From: an uncultured Collinsella sp.
Lineage (GTDB): Bacteria > Actinomycetota > Coriobacteriia > Coriobacteriales > Coriobacteriaceae
Assembly (NCBI GenBank): GCA_958447445.1
Contig: CAUDAE010000116.1
Coordinates: 1 to 5,673 of the forward strand
Direction: 5' to 3'
DNA length: 5,673 nucleotides
Below are positions 1-5,660 of the stretch, piece after piece. Both the position numbers and the translations under genes were made by a program. The first letter of the stretch is position 1; every line of letters begins with the position of its first letter. The notes below the pieces were generated by a model. It ran no database searches. It saw nothing but the letters and a program-made list of their open reading frames with translations, and was not told where the DNA came from.

Positions 1-107
1 AACTGGGCGCGCGCTACGCCGTTGCCGTGTTCGCGTTTCAAGTGACGGTCGCCTGGATCGTGGCGTTTGTCGTGCATTCGGCGGGCATATTGCTGGGGCT
101 GGCTTAG
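1..107 (+). CDS. feoB: C-terminal fragment of a FeoB-like ferrous iron transport protein (5' end outside window)
   Basis: An open frame (first full codon at base 3) runs from the window edge to a TAG at 105-107 and encodes about 34 residues beginning LGARYAVAVFAFQ and ending in a hydrophobic segment, VAWIVAFVVHSAGILLG. A G-x-R/K start, an F-Q-x-x-x-A-W core and a terminal membrane helix are what I recall of the extreme C-terminus of FeoB, the GTPase-coupled inner-membrane Fe(II) permease. The diagnostic G domain lies outside the window, so the assignment depends on this short tail. Another polytopic membrane protein with a similar last helix cannot be excluded. A strong hairpin at 149-183 follows the stop by 41 bases and could end its transcript. 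Confidence 0.6.
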   Translation, partial: LGARYAVAVFAFQVTVAWIVAFVVHSAGILLGLA

Positions 108-148
108 TTATTTATTGATGGCGCAACCTTTGTGTATCGAATTGTTTT

Positions 149-183
149 CGGCCCTGCATCTGTTGCTGACGGATGCGGGGCCG
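149..183 (+). terminator. Strong hairpin after feoB-like gene, possible terminator or operator
   Basis: Bases 149-163 pair with 169-183 as a 15-bp stem including two G-T wobbles (155/177 and 161/171), with a 5-base loop (164-168). It lies between the feoB-like stop and the transporter start. The bases after it (TTGCTATATAAT) are AT-rich but not a clean T-run, so it is at best a non-canonical terminator. Because the -10 box of the next gene begins only 7 bases beyond the stem, the palindrome also occupies the -35 region and could be an operator. The pairing is seen directly; the role is inferred. Confidence 0.5.
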
Positions 184-187
184 TTGC

Positions 188-195
188 TATATAAT
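188..195 (+). promoter_or_regulatory. Probable -10 region of the sotB-like gene
   Basis: A perfect TATAAT occurs at 190-195, and an overlapping TATATA at 188-193 is preceded by TG (185-186) in extended -10 spacing. Initiation about 7 bases downstream would give a leader of roughly 27 bases before the ATG at 229. A TTGCTG at 163-168 resembles a -35 box, but the spacing is long (19 bases to 188, 21 to 190), so the promoter may depend on the extended -10 or on an activator. Confidence 0.5.
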
Positions 196-228
196 CGCCT
201 CCACTCAAAATGATTGGAGACGTTATAT

Positions 229-1425
229 ATGAGTCAGGCAAGGCAAGACGGCATCACGCTCAGGCAGTGGCTCCCGCTTATCGGGCTCACCTGCTGTGCG
301 TTCGTGTTCAACACGTCGGAGTTTATGCCCATCGGCCTTTTGACTGATATCGCCGCGTCGTTCTCGCTCACCGAGGCTCAGGCGGGCATCATGATCTCGG
401 TCTATGCCTGGGGCGTCATGCTGCTGTCGCTGCCGCTCATGGTGTTCGCCTCGCGTTTCGAGTTTAAGCGGATGCTGCTGGGCGTGCTGGCCGTGTTCTC
501 GCTCGGTCAGTTCCTGTCCGCTGTGGCGCCGACCTATCCCATCCTGGTCTGCGCGCGCCTGGTGGTCGCTTGCGCACATGCCGTGTTCTGGTCAGTCGCC
601 TCGATTATGGCCTCGCGCCTGGTCGACACTCGCCACGGCGCGCTCGCCATCAGCATGATCGCCACGGGCTCTTCCATCGCGCAGATCTTTGGCCTGCCGC
701 TCGGTCGCGCCATTGGCTTGGCCGTGGGCTGGCGCATGACGTTTGCCGTGGTCGGGGGCCTCTCAGCCATCGCGGTCGTCTACCAGGCAGCGGTGTTCCC
801 GGCCATGCCGGCGGGTGAGCGCTTTACCGTCAAACAGCTGCCCGAGCTGCTCAAGAACCCGCTCCTCATCGCGCTCTACGCAGTCACGGTCTTCATGGCG
901 ACCGGCTATTACGTAAGCTACAGCTATATCGAGCCTTTCCTGGCTCAGGTCGCCCATGTCGACGCAAGCGCTATCACCATGACGCTGACGGCGTTCGGCT
1001 GCTCCGGTCTGCTCGGAAGCTGGCTGTTCGGCCGCCTGTTCGATGGGCATCGCTTCCCGTTCTTGGCTATCACGCTCTCCGGCGTGCCGGTGGCCCTGCT
1101 GCTCATGGGGCCGGCCGCATCGTCGCTCGTGACAGTGCTTGCCGTCTGCGCACTGTGGGGTTGCTGCGCCACGGCCTTTAACGTGGCGTTTCAGGCCGAG
1201 CTCATCAAGCACACGCCGGCAGATTCGTCGGCCGTCGCCATGTCGATCTTCTCGGGCCTGTTCAATCTGGGCATTGGCACGGGTACCGCGATCGGCGGAG
1301 CCGTGGTTTCGGGTCCCGGTATCGCCTGGATCGGCTTCGCGGGCGGGTCGATTGCCGTCGTGGGCGTCATCCTCGCTATCACGGTGATGTTCCCGGCCAT
1401 ACGCCGCGCAAAGTCTGTCGCCTAA
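229..1425 (+). CDS. sotB: MFS transporter, SotB-like sugar/drug efflux permease
   Basis: The 398-residue protein belongs to the major facilitator superfamily and closely resembles E. coli SotB (YdeA), a proton-driven exporter of arabinose, IPTG and related sugars; the real substrate here is unknown. Matching landmarks include FNTSEFMPIGL in TM1 (about residues 27-37), the AHAVFWS segment near 116-122, LPLGR followed by GWRMTF in TM5 (about 156-172) and YSYIEPF at 231-237 in the first helix of the second half. The length and the string of hydrophobic segments fit a 12-TM inner-membrane protein. The TM2-TM3 loop has only a degenerate MFS motif A (SRFEFKRM). I chose ATG 229 over the in-frame TTG at 214 because GGAG at 216-219 sits 9 bases upstream of the ATG and would lie inside the longer frame. 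It appears monocistronic, bounded by hairpins on both sides. Confidence 0.9.
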   Translation: MSQARQDGITLRQWLPLIGLTCCAFVFNTSEFMPIGLLTDIAASFSLTEAQAGIMISVYAWGVMLLSLPLMVFASRFEFKRMLLGVLAVFSLGQFLSAVAPTYPILVCARLVVACAHAVFWSVASIMASRLVDTRHGALAISMIATGSSIAQIFGLPLGRAIGLAVGWRMTFAVVGGLSAIAVVYQAAVFPAMPAGERFTVKQLPELLKNPLLIALYAVTVFMATGYYVSYSYIEPFLAQVAHVDASAITMTLTAFGCSGLLGSWLFGRLFDGHRFPFLAITLSGVPVALLLMGPAASSLVTVLAVCALWGCCATAFNVAFQAELIKHTPADSSAVAMSIFSGLFNLGIGTGTAIGGAVVSGPGIAWIGFAGGSIAVVGVILAITVMFPAIRRAKSVA

Positions 1426-1440
1426 TCACGTTTCCTCATC

Positions 1441-1507
1441 AGTTGCGGTGGAATAGTTCCTGTTTAAGGCCTCTGAAGGTCCAAGCAGGAACTATTCCAC
1501 CGCAACT
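1441..1507. repeat. 67-bp element with 22-bp perfect inverted repeats
   Basis: Bases 1441-1462 are the exact reverse complement of 1486-1507 (22 of 22). The pairing continues inward with T1463-G1485 wobble and T1464-A1484 and T1465-A1483, and a further 5-bp stem, 1468-1472 with 1477-1481, closes a CTGA loop at 1473-1476. The whole element can fold into an almost continuous hairpin of about 30 pairs. It begins 15 bases after the transporter stop. The stem is far longer than a usual intrinsic terminator, which suggests a REP/MITE-like dispersed palindrome that may also act as a terminator. It encodes no protein. Confidence 0.8.
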
Positions 1508-1513
1508 TATTTT
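1441..1513 (+). terminator. Possible transcription terminator of the sotB-like gene
   Basis: The long hairpin at 1441-1507 is followed directly by T-rich sequence (TATTTT at 1508-1513; with the last stem base, TTATTTT), the right arrangement for intrinsic termination in the plus direction. It lies just downstream of the transporter stop and before the GH13 promoter region. The T-tract is interrupted by an A, and the stem is unusually long, so this is a plausible secondary role of the repeat rather than a certain terminator. Confidence 0.5.
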
Positions 1514-1537
1514 GGGGGAGAGGATACAAGCTGGGCA

Positions 1538-1543
1538 TACAAT
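1538..1543 (+). promoter_or_regulatory. Candidate -10 box for the GH13-glycosylase unit
   Basis: TACAAT at 1538-1543 matches the -10 consensus at five of six positions and lies 35 bases before the ATG at 1579, giving a predicted leader of about 30 bases. No convincing -35 hexamer is seen at 16-18 bases upstream, where the sequence is G-rich. The position, between the preceding hairpin and a good ribosome-binding site, supports it; the sequence alone is weak. Confidence 0.3.
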
Positions 1544-1578
1544 GGATGTCGTTGTGTTGAGCTTACCGGGAGGCTGTT

Positions 1579-2955
1579 ATGTGGGCATACGAGACGACGT
1601 TCTATCAGATCTATCCGCTGGGCTTTTGCGGGGCTCCGCGCGAAAACGCCGCGCCCGTTGCCGAGGATGAGCTCGCCCAGGCTGCCAACGCCGCGCCCAA
1701 CCCCGATGCTCCTATCATGAAGGTCGCCCAATGGGCCGACTACATGCAGGAACTCGGCGTTGGCGCTGTGCTTATCAACCCACCGCTCGAATCTGATAGC
1801 CACGGCTACGATACACGCAGCCTGCGCCATATCGACCGTCGCTTGGGTGGGGACGCCGACTTTGCCGCCGTATGCGACACGCTGCATGCCCATGGCATCC
1901 GCGTGGTGCTCGATGCCGTCTTCAACCATGTCGGCCGCGGTTTTTGGGCCTTCCGCGATGTGCAGGAGCGCAAGTGGGACTCGCCGTACAAGGACTGGTT
2001 CCACATTAGCTTTGACGGCGATTCCTGCTATGGCGATGGCTTTTGGTACGAGGGCTGGGAAGGCCATTTTGAGCTTGTGAAGCTCAACCTGCAAAATCCC
2101 GCTGTGGTCGATTACCTGCTCGAGTCCGTGCGCCGCTGGGCCGAGGTCTTTGGCGTCGACGGCCTGCGCCTGGACGTTGCCTATATGCTCGACCGCGACT
2201 TTATGCGCCGCCTGCACGTCTTTACCCGTGAGCTCAAGCCCGACTTTGTGCTGATCGGCGAGACGCTCCACGGCGACTACAACCAAATCGTCAACGACGA
2301 GATGCTCGACTCCTGCACCAACTACGAGTGCTACAAGGGCCTGTACTCCAGCTTTAACTCGGTCAACATGTTCGAGATCGCCCATTCGCTGCACCGCCAG
2401 TTTGGCGGCGATCCGTGGTGCATCTACCGCGGCAAACATCTGCTGTCGTTTGTCGACAACCACGATGTGCCGCGCCTGGCAAGTATCCTCACCGACAAGT
2501 CGTGTCTGCGTCCCGCCTACGGCATGCTCTTTGGCATGCTGGGCATCCCGTGCGTCTACTATGGCAGCGAGTGGGGAATTGCCGGCGAAAAGGGTGGCCC
2601 CGATGGCGACTGGGCGCTGCGACCTGCGCTCAATGAGCCTGCGCCCAACGAGCTGACGGCGTTCATCACGCAGCTTGCGCACCTTCGCTCGGCCGACGAC
2701 GCGGCTGCCCGTGCTCTCAACTACGGTGCCTATCGCAACGTGGTGATCCAGAACAAGCAGCTGCTGTTCGAGCGCGCCTGTGACGGCGCGACGGTACTCG
2801 TGGCGGTGAATGCCGTGGGTGAGCCTTACACCTTTGGCGCCGGCGAGCTCAACGGGTCCTTCGTCGACCTGCTTGCCGACGATGCGCCCACGGTCGAGCT
2901 GACGGGTACCCTTGAGCTTGCACCCTACGAGGTGCGCTATCTGTTGAGAGCCTAG
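1579..2955 (+). CDS. GH13 alpha-amylase family glycoside hydrolase (cytoplasmic maltodextrin-type)
   Basis: The 458-residue protein is a glycoside hydrolase family 13 enzyme, expected to cleave alpha-1,4-glucosidic bonds in maltodextrins or related glucans. The (beta/alpha)8 barrel motifs are all present: HGYDT at 75-79, DAVFNH at 112-117, GLRLDVA at 195-201 with nucleophile Asp199, GET with acid/base Glu228, and FVDNHD at 291-296 with transition-state Asp296. GIPCVYYGSEWG (322-333) and LRP (347-349) are also typical of the clan. Residues from about 380 onward form the usual C-terminal beta domain. There is no signal peptide, so it should act in the cytosol on imported oligosaccharides. It lacks the extra N-terminal domain of many cyclomaltodextrinases and neopullulanases; the opening FYQIYPLGFCGAP goes straight into barrel strand 1. 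GGGAGG at 1568-1573 sits 5 bases before the ATG. The exact substrate cannot be read from sequence. Confidence 0.93.
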   Translation: MWAYETTFYQIYPLGFCGAPRENAAPVAEDELAQAANAAPNPDAPIMKVAQWADYMQELGVGAVLINPPLESDSHGYDTRSLRHIDRRLGGDADFAAVCDTLHAHGIRVVLDAVFNHVGRGFWAFRDVQERKWDSPYKDWFHISFDGDSCYGDGFWYEGWEGHFELVKLNLQNPAVVDYLLESVRRWAEVFGVDGLRLDVAYMLDRDFMRRLHVFTRELKPDFVLIGETLHGDYNQIVNDEMLDSCTNYECYKGLYSSFNSVNMFEIAHSLHRQFGGDPWCIYRGKHLLSFVDNHDVPRLASILTDKSCLRPAYGMLFGMLGIPCVYYGSEWGIAGEKGGPDGDWALRPALNEPAPNELTAFITQLAHLRSADDAAARALNYGAYRNVVIQNKQLLFERACDGATVLVAVNAVGEPYTFGAGELNGSFVDLLADDAPTVELTGTLELAPYEVRYLLRA

Positions 2956-2958
2956 CAC

Positions 2959-3528
2959 ATGGCCGTATATGACGAGGGCTATAAACATATTGAGAATGGG
3001 TTTGAGCCCGTGTTTGACGAGCACTCGCGCGTTTTGGTGCTCGGGTCGTTTCCCTCGGTGCTTTCGCGCGCCAATGCCTTTTATTACGGCAACCCTCAGA
3101 ATCGCTTTTGGCGTGTGATGGCCCCGTGCCTCGGTATGCCTGTGCCGCCCAACGAGGGCGATCCTTTGGCAAGCGGTGAGCCCGCGACGCTCGATGCCTC
3201 CATTGCCGCCAAGCGGGCCATGCTGCTGAACGGCGGCGTAGCCCTGTGGGATGCAATCGGGAGCTGCGACATTAAGGGCTCGAGCGACGCGAGCATCCGC
3301 AACGTTGTGCCGGCACATATCGAGCGCATTACCGATGCCGCGCCGATCGAGGTCGTTGTCTGTAACGGCGGTACGGCAGGGCGACTCTACAAACGCTACT
3401 TGCAAGATCGGACGGGGCTGCCTGCCATTGTCCTGCCCTCGACAAGTCCCGCCAATGCCGCCTGGTGCCTGGAGCGTCTTGTTGAGCGGTGGAGCGGCGC
3501 CGCTGATTGGCAGGCTTTTTCGATTTAG
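2959..3528 (+). CDS. DNA-deoxyinosine glycosylase (UDG superfamily, family 6 type)
   Basis: The 189-residue protein matches the hypoxanthine-DNA glycosylase branch (family 6) of the uracil-DNA glycosylase superfamily, which removes hypoxanthine (deaminated adenine) from DNA in base-excision repair. Signature segments are LGSFPS at 28-33, FYYGNPQNRFW at 41-51 (base-binding and probable catalytic Asn region), GVALWDAIGSCD at 93-104, VCNGGTAG at 134-141 and LPSTSPANA at 159-167, the last being the DNA-intercalating motif. Length and motif order fit a complete single-domain enzyme. It starts 3 bases after the GH13 stop, with GAGAG at 2946-2950 inside the upstream gene, so the two are almost certainly cotranscribed and may be translationally coupled. 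No terminator is seen after it; its stop overlaps that of the convergent gene by 4 bp. Confidence 0.9.
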   Translation: MAVYDEGYKHIENGFEPVFDEHSRVLVLGSFPSVLSRANAFYYGNPQNRFWRVMAPCLGMPVPPNEGDPLASGEPATLDASIAAKRAMLLNGGVALWDAIGSCDIKGSSDASIRNVVPAHIERITDAAPIEVVVCNGGTAGRLYKRYLQDRTGLPAIVLPSTSPANAAWCLERLVERWSGAADWQAFSI

Positions 3529-4181
3529 CAGTTTGAGTGCTCGGCAAGATGCCTCATAACGGCGTGCCAGATCGGTGTGGGCAGTGCAGACGTGGCGCGC
3601 ACCATGCCGTCGGTGTCGACGCCACCCGTTGCGGCACCACCGAGCTTTTGCGCGTGTTCGACGGAACATCCCATGCGAACGGCGCCCACGAGCTTGTCCA
3701 TGGCCTCAGAAAACGGTCGCCGCAAGAGTCCCATGCGCGGAGAGCGACGAAGCGCCGCAATGCCGCTGCCGGCGCAGATGGCAACGCCGCCACACCACAA
3801 TTGGCCATGGCGCTCACATGCCTTGTGCAGGCGAACGGCGGTCCCACGCGCCTGCTCAGTGCCCTCTTGTGCGGCTCGAATCGCGACATAGACGCGCGTT
3901 CCCGTACCGCCAAAGCGCTCAAGCGCCTGCTCGATGGCTGTCAACGTCTCATCGTCAGCCACATCTTCAATGGCCAGCACGATGCCATCGGCAACGCTGC
4001 CGGCGTCATTTACCTTCAAGTCGACCGGGCGGGGGAGTGCGGTGCCGGAAAGTTGAGCATAGGCGGCGATGGCATCCTGCAGGTCCCAGAGCAAAAAATC
4101 AAGATCGGCGCTATTGGGAATACTGATATACGCAACGGTGTGCAGTGTTTTTGGTACGTCGCCGCGCGCGGTCGTCTCCAT
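3525..4181 (-). CDS. Conserved-looking protein of unknown function, possible flavodoxin-fold relative
   Basis: This 218-residue minus-strand frame has normal protein composition and an excellent ribosome-binding site (AAAGGAG on the minus strand at 4193-4187, 5 bases from the ATG), unlike the Arg/His/Cys-rich overlapping plus-strand frames. I do not recognise a named family. The order of predicted elements resembles a flavodoxin-like alpha/beta fold: a beta strand TVAYISIP near 15-22 followed by a helix, a strand ADGIVLAIED near 64-73, a strand RVYVAIRAA near 96-104, then WCGGVAICAGSGI near 129-141. The tail with RSPRMGLLRRPFSEAMDKL (146-164) recalls the end of some NAD(P)H-dependent FMN-reductase-like proteins. 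No signal peptide or membrane helix is visible. The canonical flavodoxin phosphate-binding loop is not obvious, so flavin binding is a guess. It stands alone, divergent from the aminotransferase. Confidence 0.75.
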   Translation of the reverse strand: METTARGDVPKTLHTVAYISIPNSADLDFLLWDLQDAIAAYAQLSGTALPRPVDLKVNDAGSVADGIVLAIEDVADDETLTAIEQALERFGGTGTRVYVAIRAAQEGTEQARGTAVRLHKACERHGQLWCGGVAICAGSGIAALRRSPRMGLLRRPFSEAMDKLVGAVRMGCSVEHAQKLGGAATGGVDTDGMVRATSALPTPIWHAVMRHLAEHSNC

Positions 4182-4274
4182 GCCATCTCCTTTCCGGCTC
4201 GTTTCCGTTTAGGTTACACCGTCTGGTGGCGCCCCGCCGCGCTATCCTAGTGCAACCCTTACGAAAGGAACGCC
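4182..4274. promoter_or_regulatory. Divergent intergenic region with candidate promoters for both neighbours
   Basis: This 93-base gap separates two divergent starts and must hold promoters for both unless transcription enters from outside. On the plus strand TATCCT at 4243-4248 lies 26 bases before the aminotransferase ATG. On the minus strand TAACCT (4216-4211) lies about 30 bases before the other ATG. Neither has a good -35 at normal spacing. Ribosome-binding sites are clear: AAAGGA at 4264-4269 on plus, AAAGGAG at 4193-4187 on minus. Confidence 0.35.
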
Positions 4275-5411
4275 ATGCGTCTGCCCATGAATACCTCGCT
4301 TGCCATGCTCAAGCCCTCCGGTATCCGCCGGATCAACGCGCTCGCCGCCCAGCATCCGGGGTGCATCGCGCTCGCGCTCGGCGAGCCCGATTTTCCCACG
4401 CCCGATGTGATTAGCGCCGAGGTGACCGCCGCACTGGACCGCGGTGACACGCACTATCCGCCCAACAACGGTCGCCCCGCCCTGCGTGAGGCGTTGTCTG
4501 CCTACATGGGGGGCGCGGGCCTTACGTTTTCGGCCGACGAGGTCATCCTGACCGACGGCGCGACCGAGGCCCTGTCGGCAACATTCATGGCTATGCTCAA
4601 CCCCGGCGACGAGGTCATCATCCCCACGCCGGCCTTTGGCCTGTACGAGAGCATCGTCGTGGCCAACCACGCCAAAGCGGTCTTTTTGGATACGGAGCCT
4701 GCGCAATTTCAGATTGACGAGGATGCGCTTCGTGCTTGCGTGACGCCGGCGACCAAGGCCATCGTCATCTGCTCGCCCAACAACCCCACGGGCTGCATCC
4801 TCAACGCAGCATCGCTCGACGCCGTGGCACACGTGGCGGAGCAGGCGGGCATCTACGTGATCTGCGACGACGTATACAACCGTCTGGTCTATGTGGATGG
4901 CTATGAGCGCTTTGCCCAGCGCCACCCGGAGCTTCGCGATCAGACGGTGGTTATCGAGAGCTTCTCCAAGCCCTGGGCCATGACCGGCTGGCGCTTGGGC
5001 TGGCTCGCAGCGGCAGCCCCCGTCATCGCCGAGATCGCAAAAGCCCACCAATACCTAGTATCGAGCGCCGTCTCCTTTGAGATGGACGCCGCAGCGCGAG
5101 CCCTGACCGTCGACCCAGCCCCCATGCTCAATGTCTACCGAGCCCGCCGCGAACGCGTGCTCGCAGCCTTAGACGCCATGGGCCTCGACGTAGTAGAACC
5201 CGCAGGAGCCTTCTACACTTTCCCGAGCATCAAACAATTCGGCCTAACCAGCGAGGGCTTCTGCATCAAAGCCATCAAAGAAGCAAACGTAGCCCTAGTC
5301 CCGGGAGACTGTTTCGGCACCGAAGGCCACATCCGCCTAAGCTACTGCGTCTCCGACAAAGACCTAGACGAAGGCCTCCACCGCCTGTCCACCTTCATTT
5401 CGACCTTATAG
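4275..5411 (+). CDS. PLP-dependent aminotransferase, class I/II (PatA/AraT-like)
   Basis: The 378-residue protein is a fold-type I aminotransferase that moves an amino group between an amino acid and a 2-oxoacid. Landmarks: GEPDF at 36-40, SPNNPTG at 167-173 (Asn170 near the PLP O3'), CDDVY at 197-201 with Asp198 for the pyridine nitrogen and Tyr201, SFSKPWAMTGWRLG at 229-242 with the Schiff-base Lys232 and phosphate-binding Arg240, and HIRLSYC at 352-358 with Arg354 for the substrate carboxylate. MGLDVVEPAGAFYTFPSIK (302-320) strongly recalls Bacillus PatA and related aromatic/aspartate/N-acetyl-diaminopimelate aminotransferases; the substrate is not decided. AAAGGA at 4264-4269 is 5 bases from the ATG; an in-frame ATG at 4287 is a less likely start. 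Codon choice changes abruptly within the gene: before about 5040 all 14 Glu codons are GAG and no Leu is CTA or TTA; after it Glu is GAA 5 to GAG 2, seven Leu are CTA/TTA and all five Lys are AAA. The reading frame and family motifs continue intact across the change. Confidence 0.92.
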   Translation: MRLPMNTSLAMLKPSGIRRINALAAQHPGCIALALGEPDFPTPDVISAEVTAALDRGDTHYPPNNGRPALREALSAYMGGAGLTFSADEVILTDGATEALSATFMAMLNPGDEVIIPTPAFGLYESIVVANHAKAVFLDTEPAQFQIDEDALRACVTPATKAIVICSPNNPTGCILNAASLDAVAHVAEQAGIYVICDDVYNRLVYVDGYERFAQRHPELRDQTVVIESFSKPWAMTGWRLGWLAAAAPVIAEIAKAHQYLVSSAVSFEMDAAARALTVDPAPMLNVYRARRERVLAALDAMGLDVVEPAGAFYTFPSIKQFGLTSEGFCIKAIKEANVALVPGDCFGTEGHIRLSYCVSDKDLDEGLHRLSTFISTL

Positions 5412-5520
5412 TCCTCAGGGACGCAACACATCAGCCCACCGACCCAAGCATTATGAGTGGGGCGCGTCGCTCAACGGACACGAGGATTCGCAGCAAAGGC
5501 AACGTAGCTCCGGCCGGGAG

Positions 5521-5622
5521 GGGCAGGGCGAGTTTTCCGTAGATTCCGCACGAGCCGAAGGCCACTTAATGTGGCCTTCGTGCGAGCCCAGGACTTGACC
5601 GAGCGGAAAACTCACCCTGCCC
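5521..5622. repeat. 102-base nested inverted repeat / compound hairpin
   Basis: The outer arms 5521-5539 and 5604-5622 are complementary at 18 of 19 positions (C5529/A5614 mismatch). Inside them 5556-5565 pairs perfectly with 5571-5580 around the 5-base loop TTAAT, and 5547-5550 pairs with 5581-5584 across a one-sided 5-base bulge (5551-5555). The result is a two-level stem separated by internal loops. No reading frame of note and no T-tract follows it on the plus strand, so a simple terminator is unlikely. Structured RNA, a dispersed palindromic element or a processed intergenic repeat are all possible. Confidence 0.65.
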
Positions 5623-5640
5623 ATTACAGTCTGAAATAGG

Positions 5641-5660
5641 CCATCGATAAATTTCGATGG
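5641..5660. repeat. Small AT-loop hairpin near the right edge
   Basis: Bases 5641-5647 (CCATCGA) are the reverse complement of 5654-5660 (TCGATGG), around the 6-base loop TAAATT. There is no T-run after it on either strand within the visible sequence, so a terminator role is unproven. The flanking region from 5412 to the window end contains no recognisable gene. Confidence 0.4.

Noticed and set aside
214..228. TTG 214 as the start of the transporter
   Set aside because: The GGAG at 216-219 would be coding, whereas it is ideally placed 9 bases upstream of the ATG at 229.
3490..3520. Terminator at the end of the glycosylase gene (T5 run at 3516-3520)
   Set aside because: The run is inside the coding sequence and only 3-bp pairings precede it; no stable stem was found.
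1507..3669. A 720-codon open frame on the minus strand, antisense to the GH13 and glycosylase genes
   Set aside because: Both plus-strand genes under it carry complete, ordered catalytic motifs, and the antisense product is a Val/His/Arg/Gly-rich string with no recognisable motif. Long stop-free antisense frames are expected opposite GC-rich codon usage.
3537..4250. A 237-codon plus-strand open frame overlapping the minus-strand gene
   Set aside because: Its composition is Arg/His/Cys/Ala-rich, no ribosome-binding site was found, and it runs through the start region of the minus-strand gene, which has an excellent ribosome-binding site and normal composition.
5412..5520. A tRNA or small ORF in the gap after the aminotransferase
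   Set aside because: No cloverleaf or T-loop GTTCRA motif was found, and the GGGAGGGG at 5516-5523 is not followed by a start codon at suitable spacing.
5595..5630. Promoter with TTGACC at 5595-5600
   Set aside because: The nearest -10-like hexamers (5622-5627, 5625-5630) are 21 or more bases away and weak, and the -35-like hexamer lies in the internal loop of the nested hairpin.
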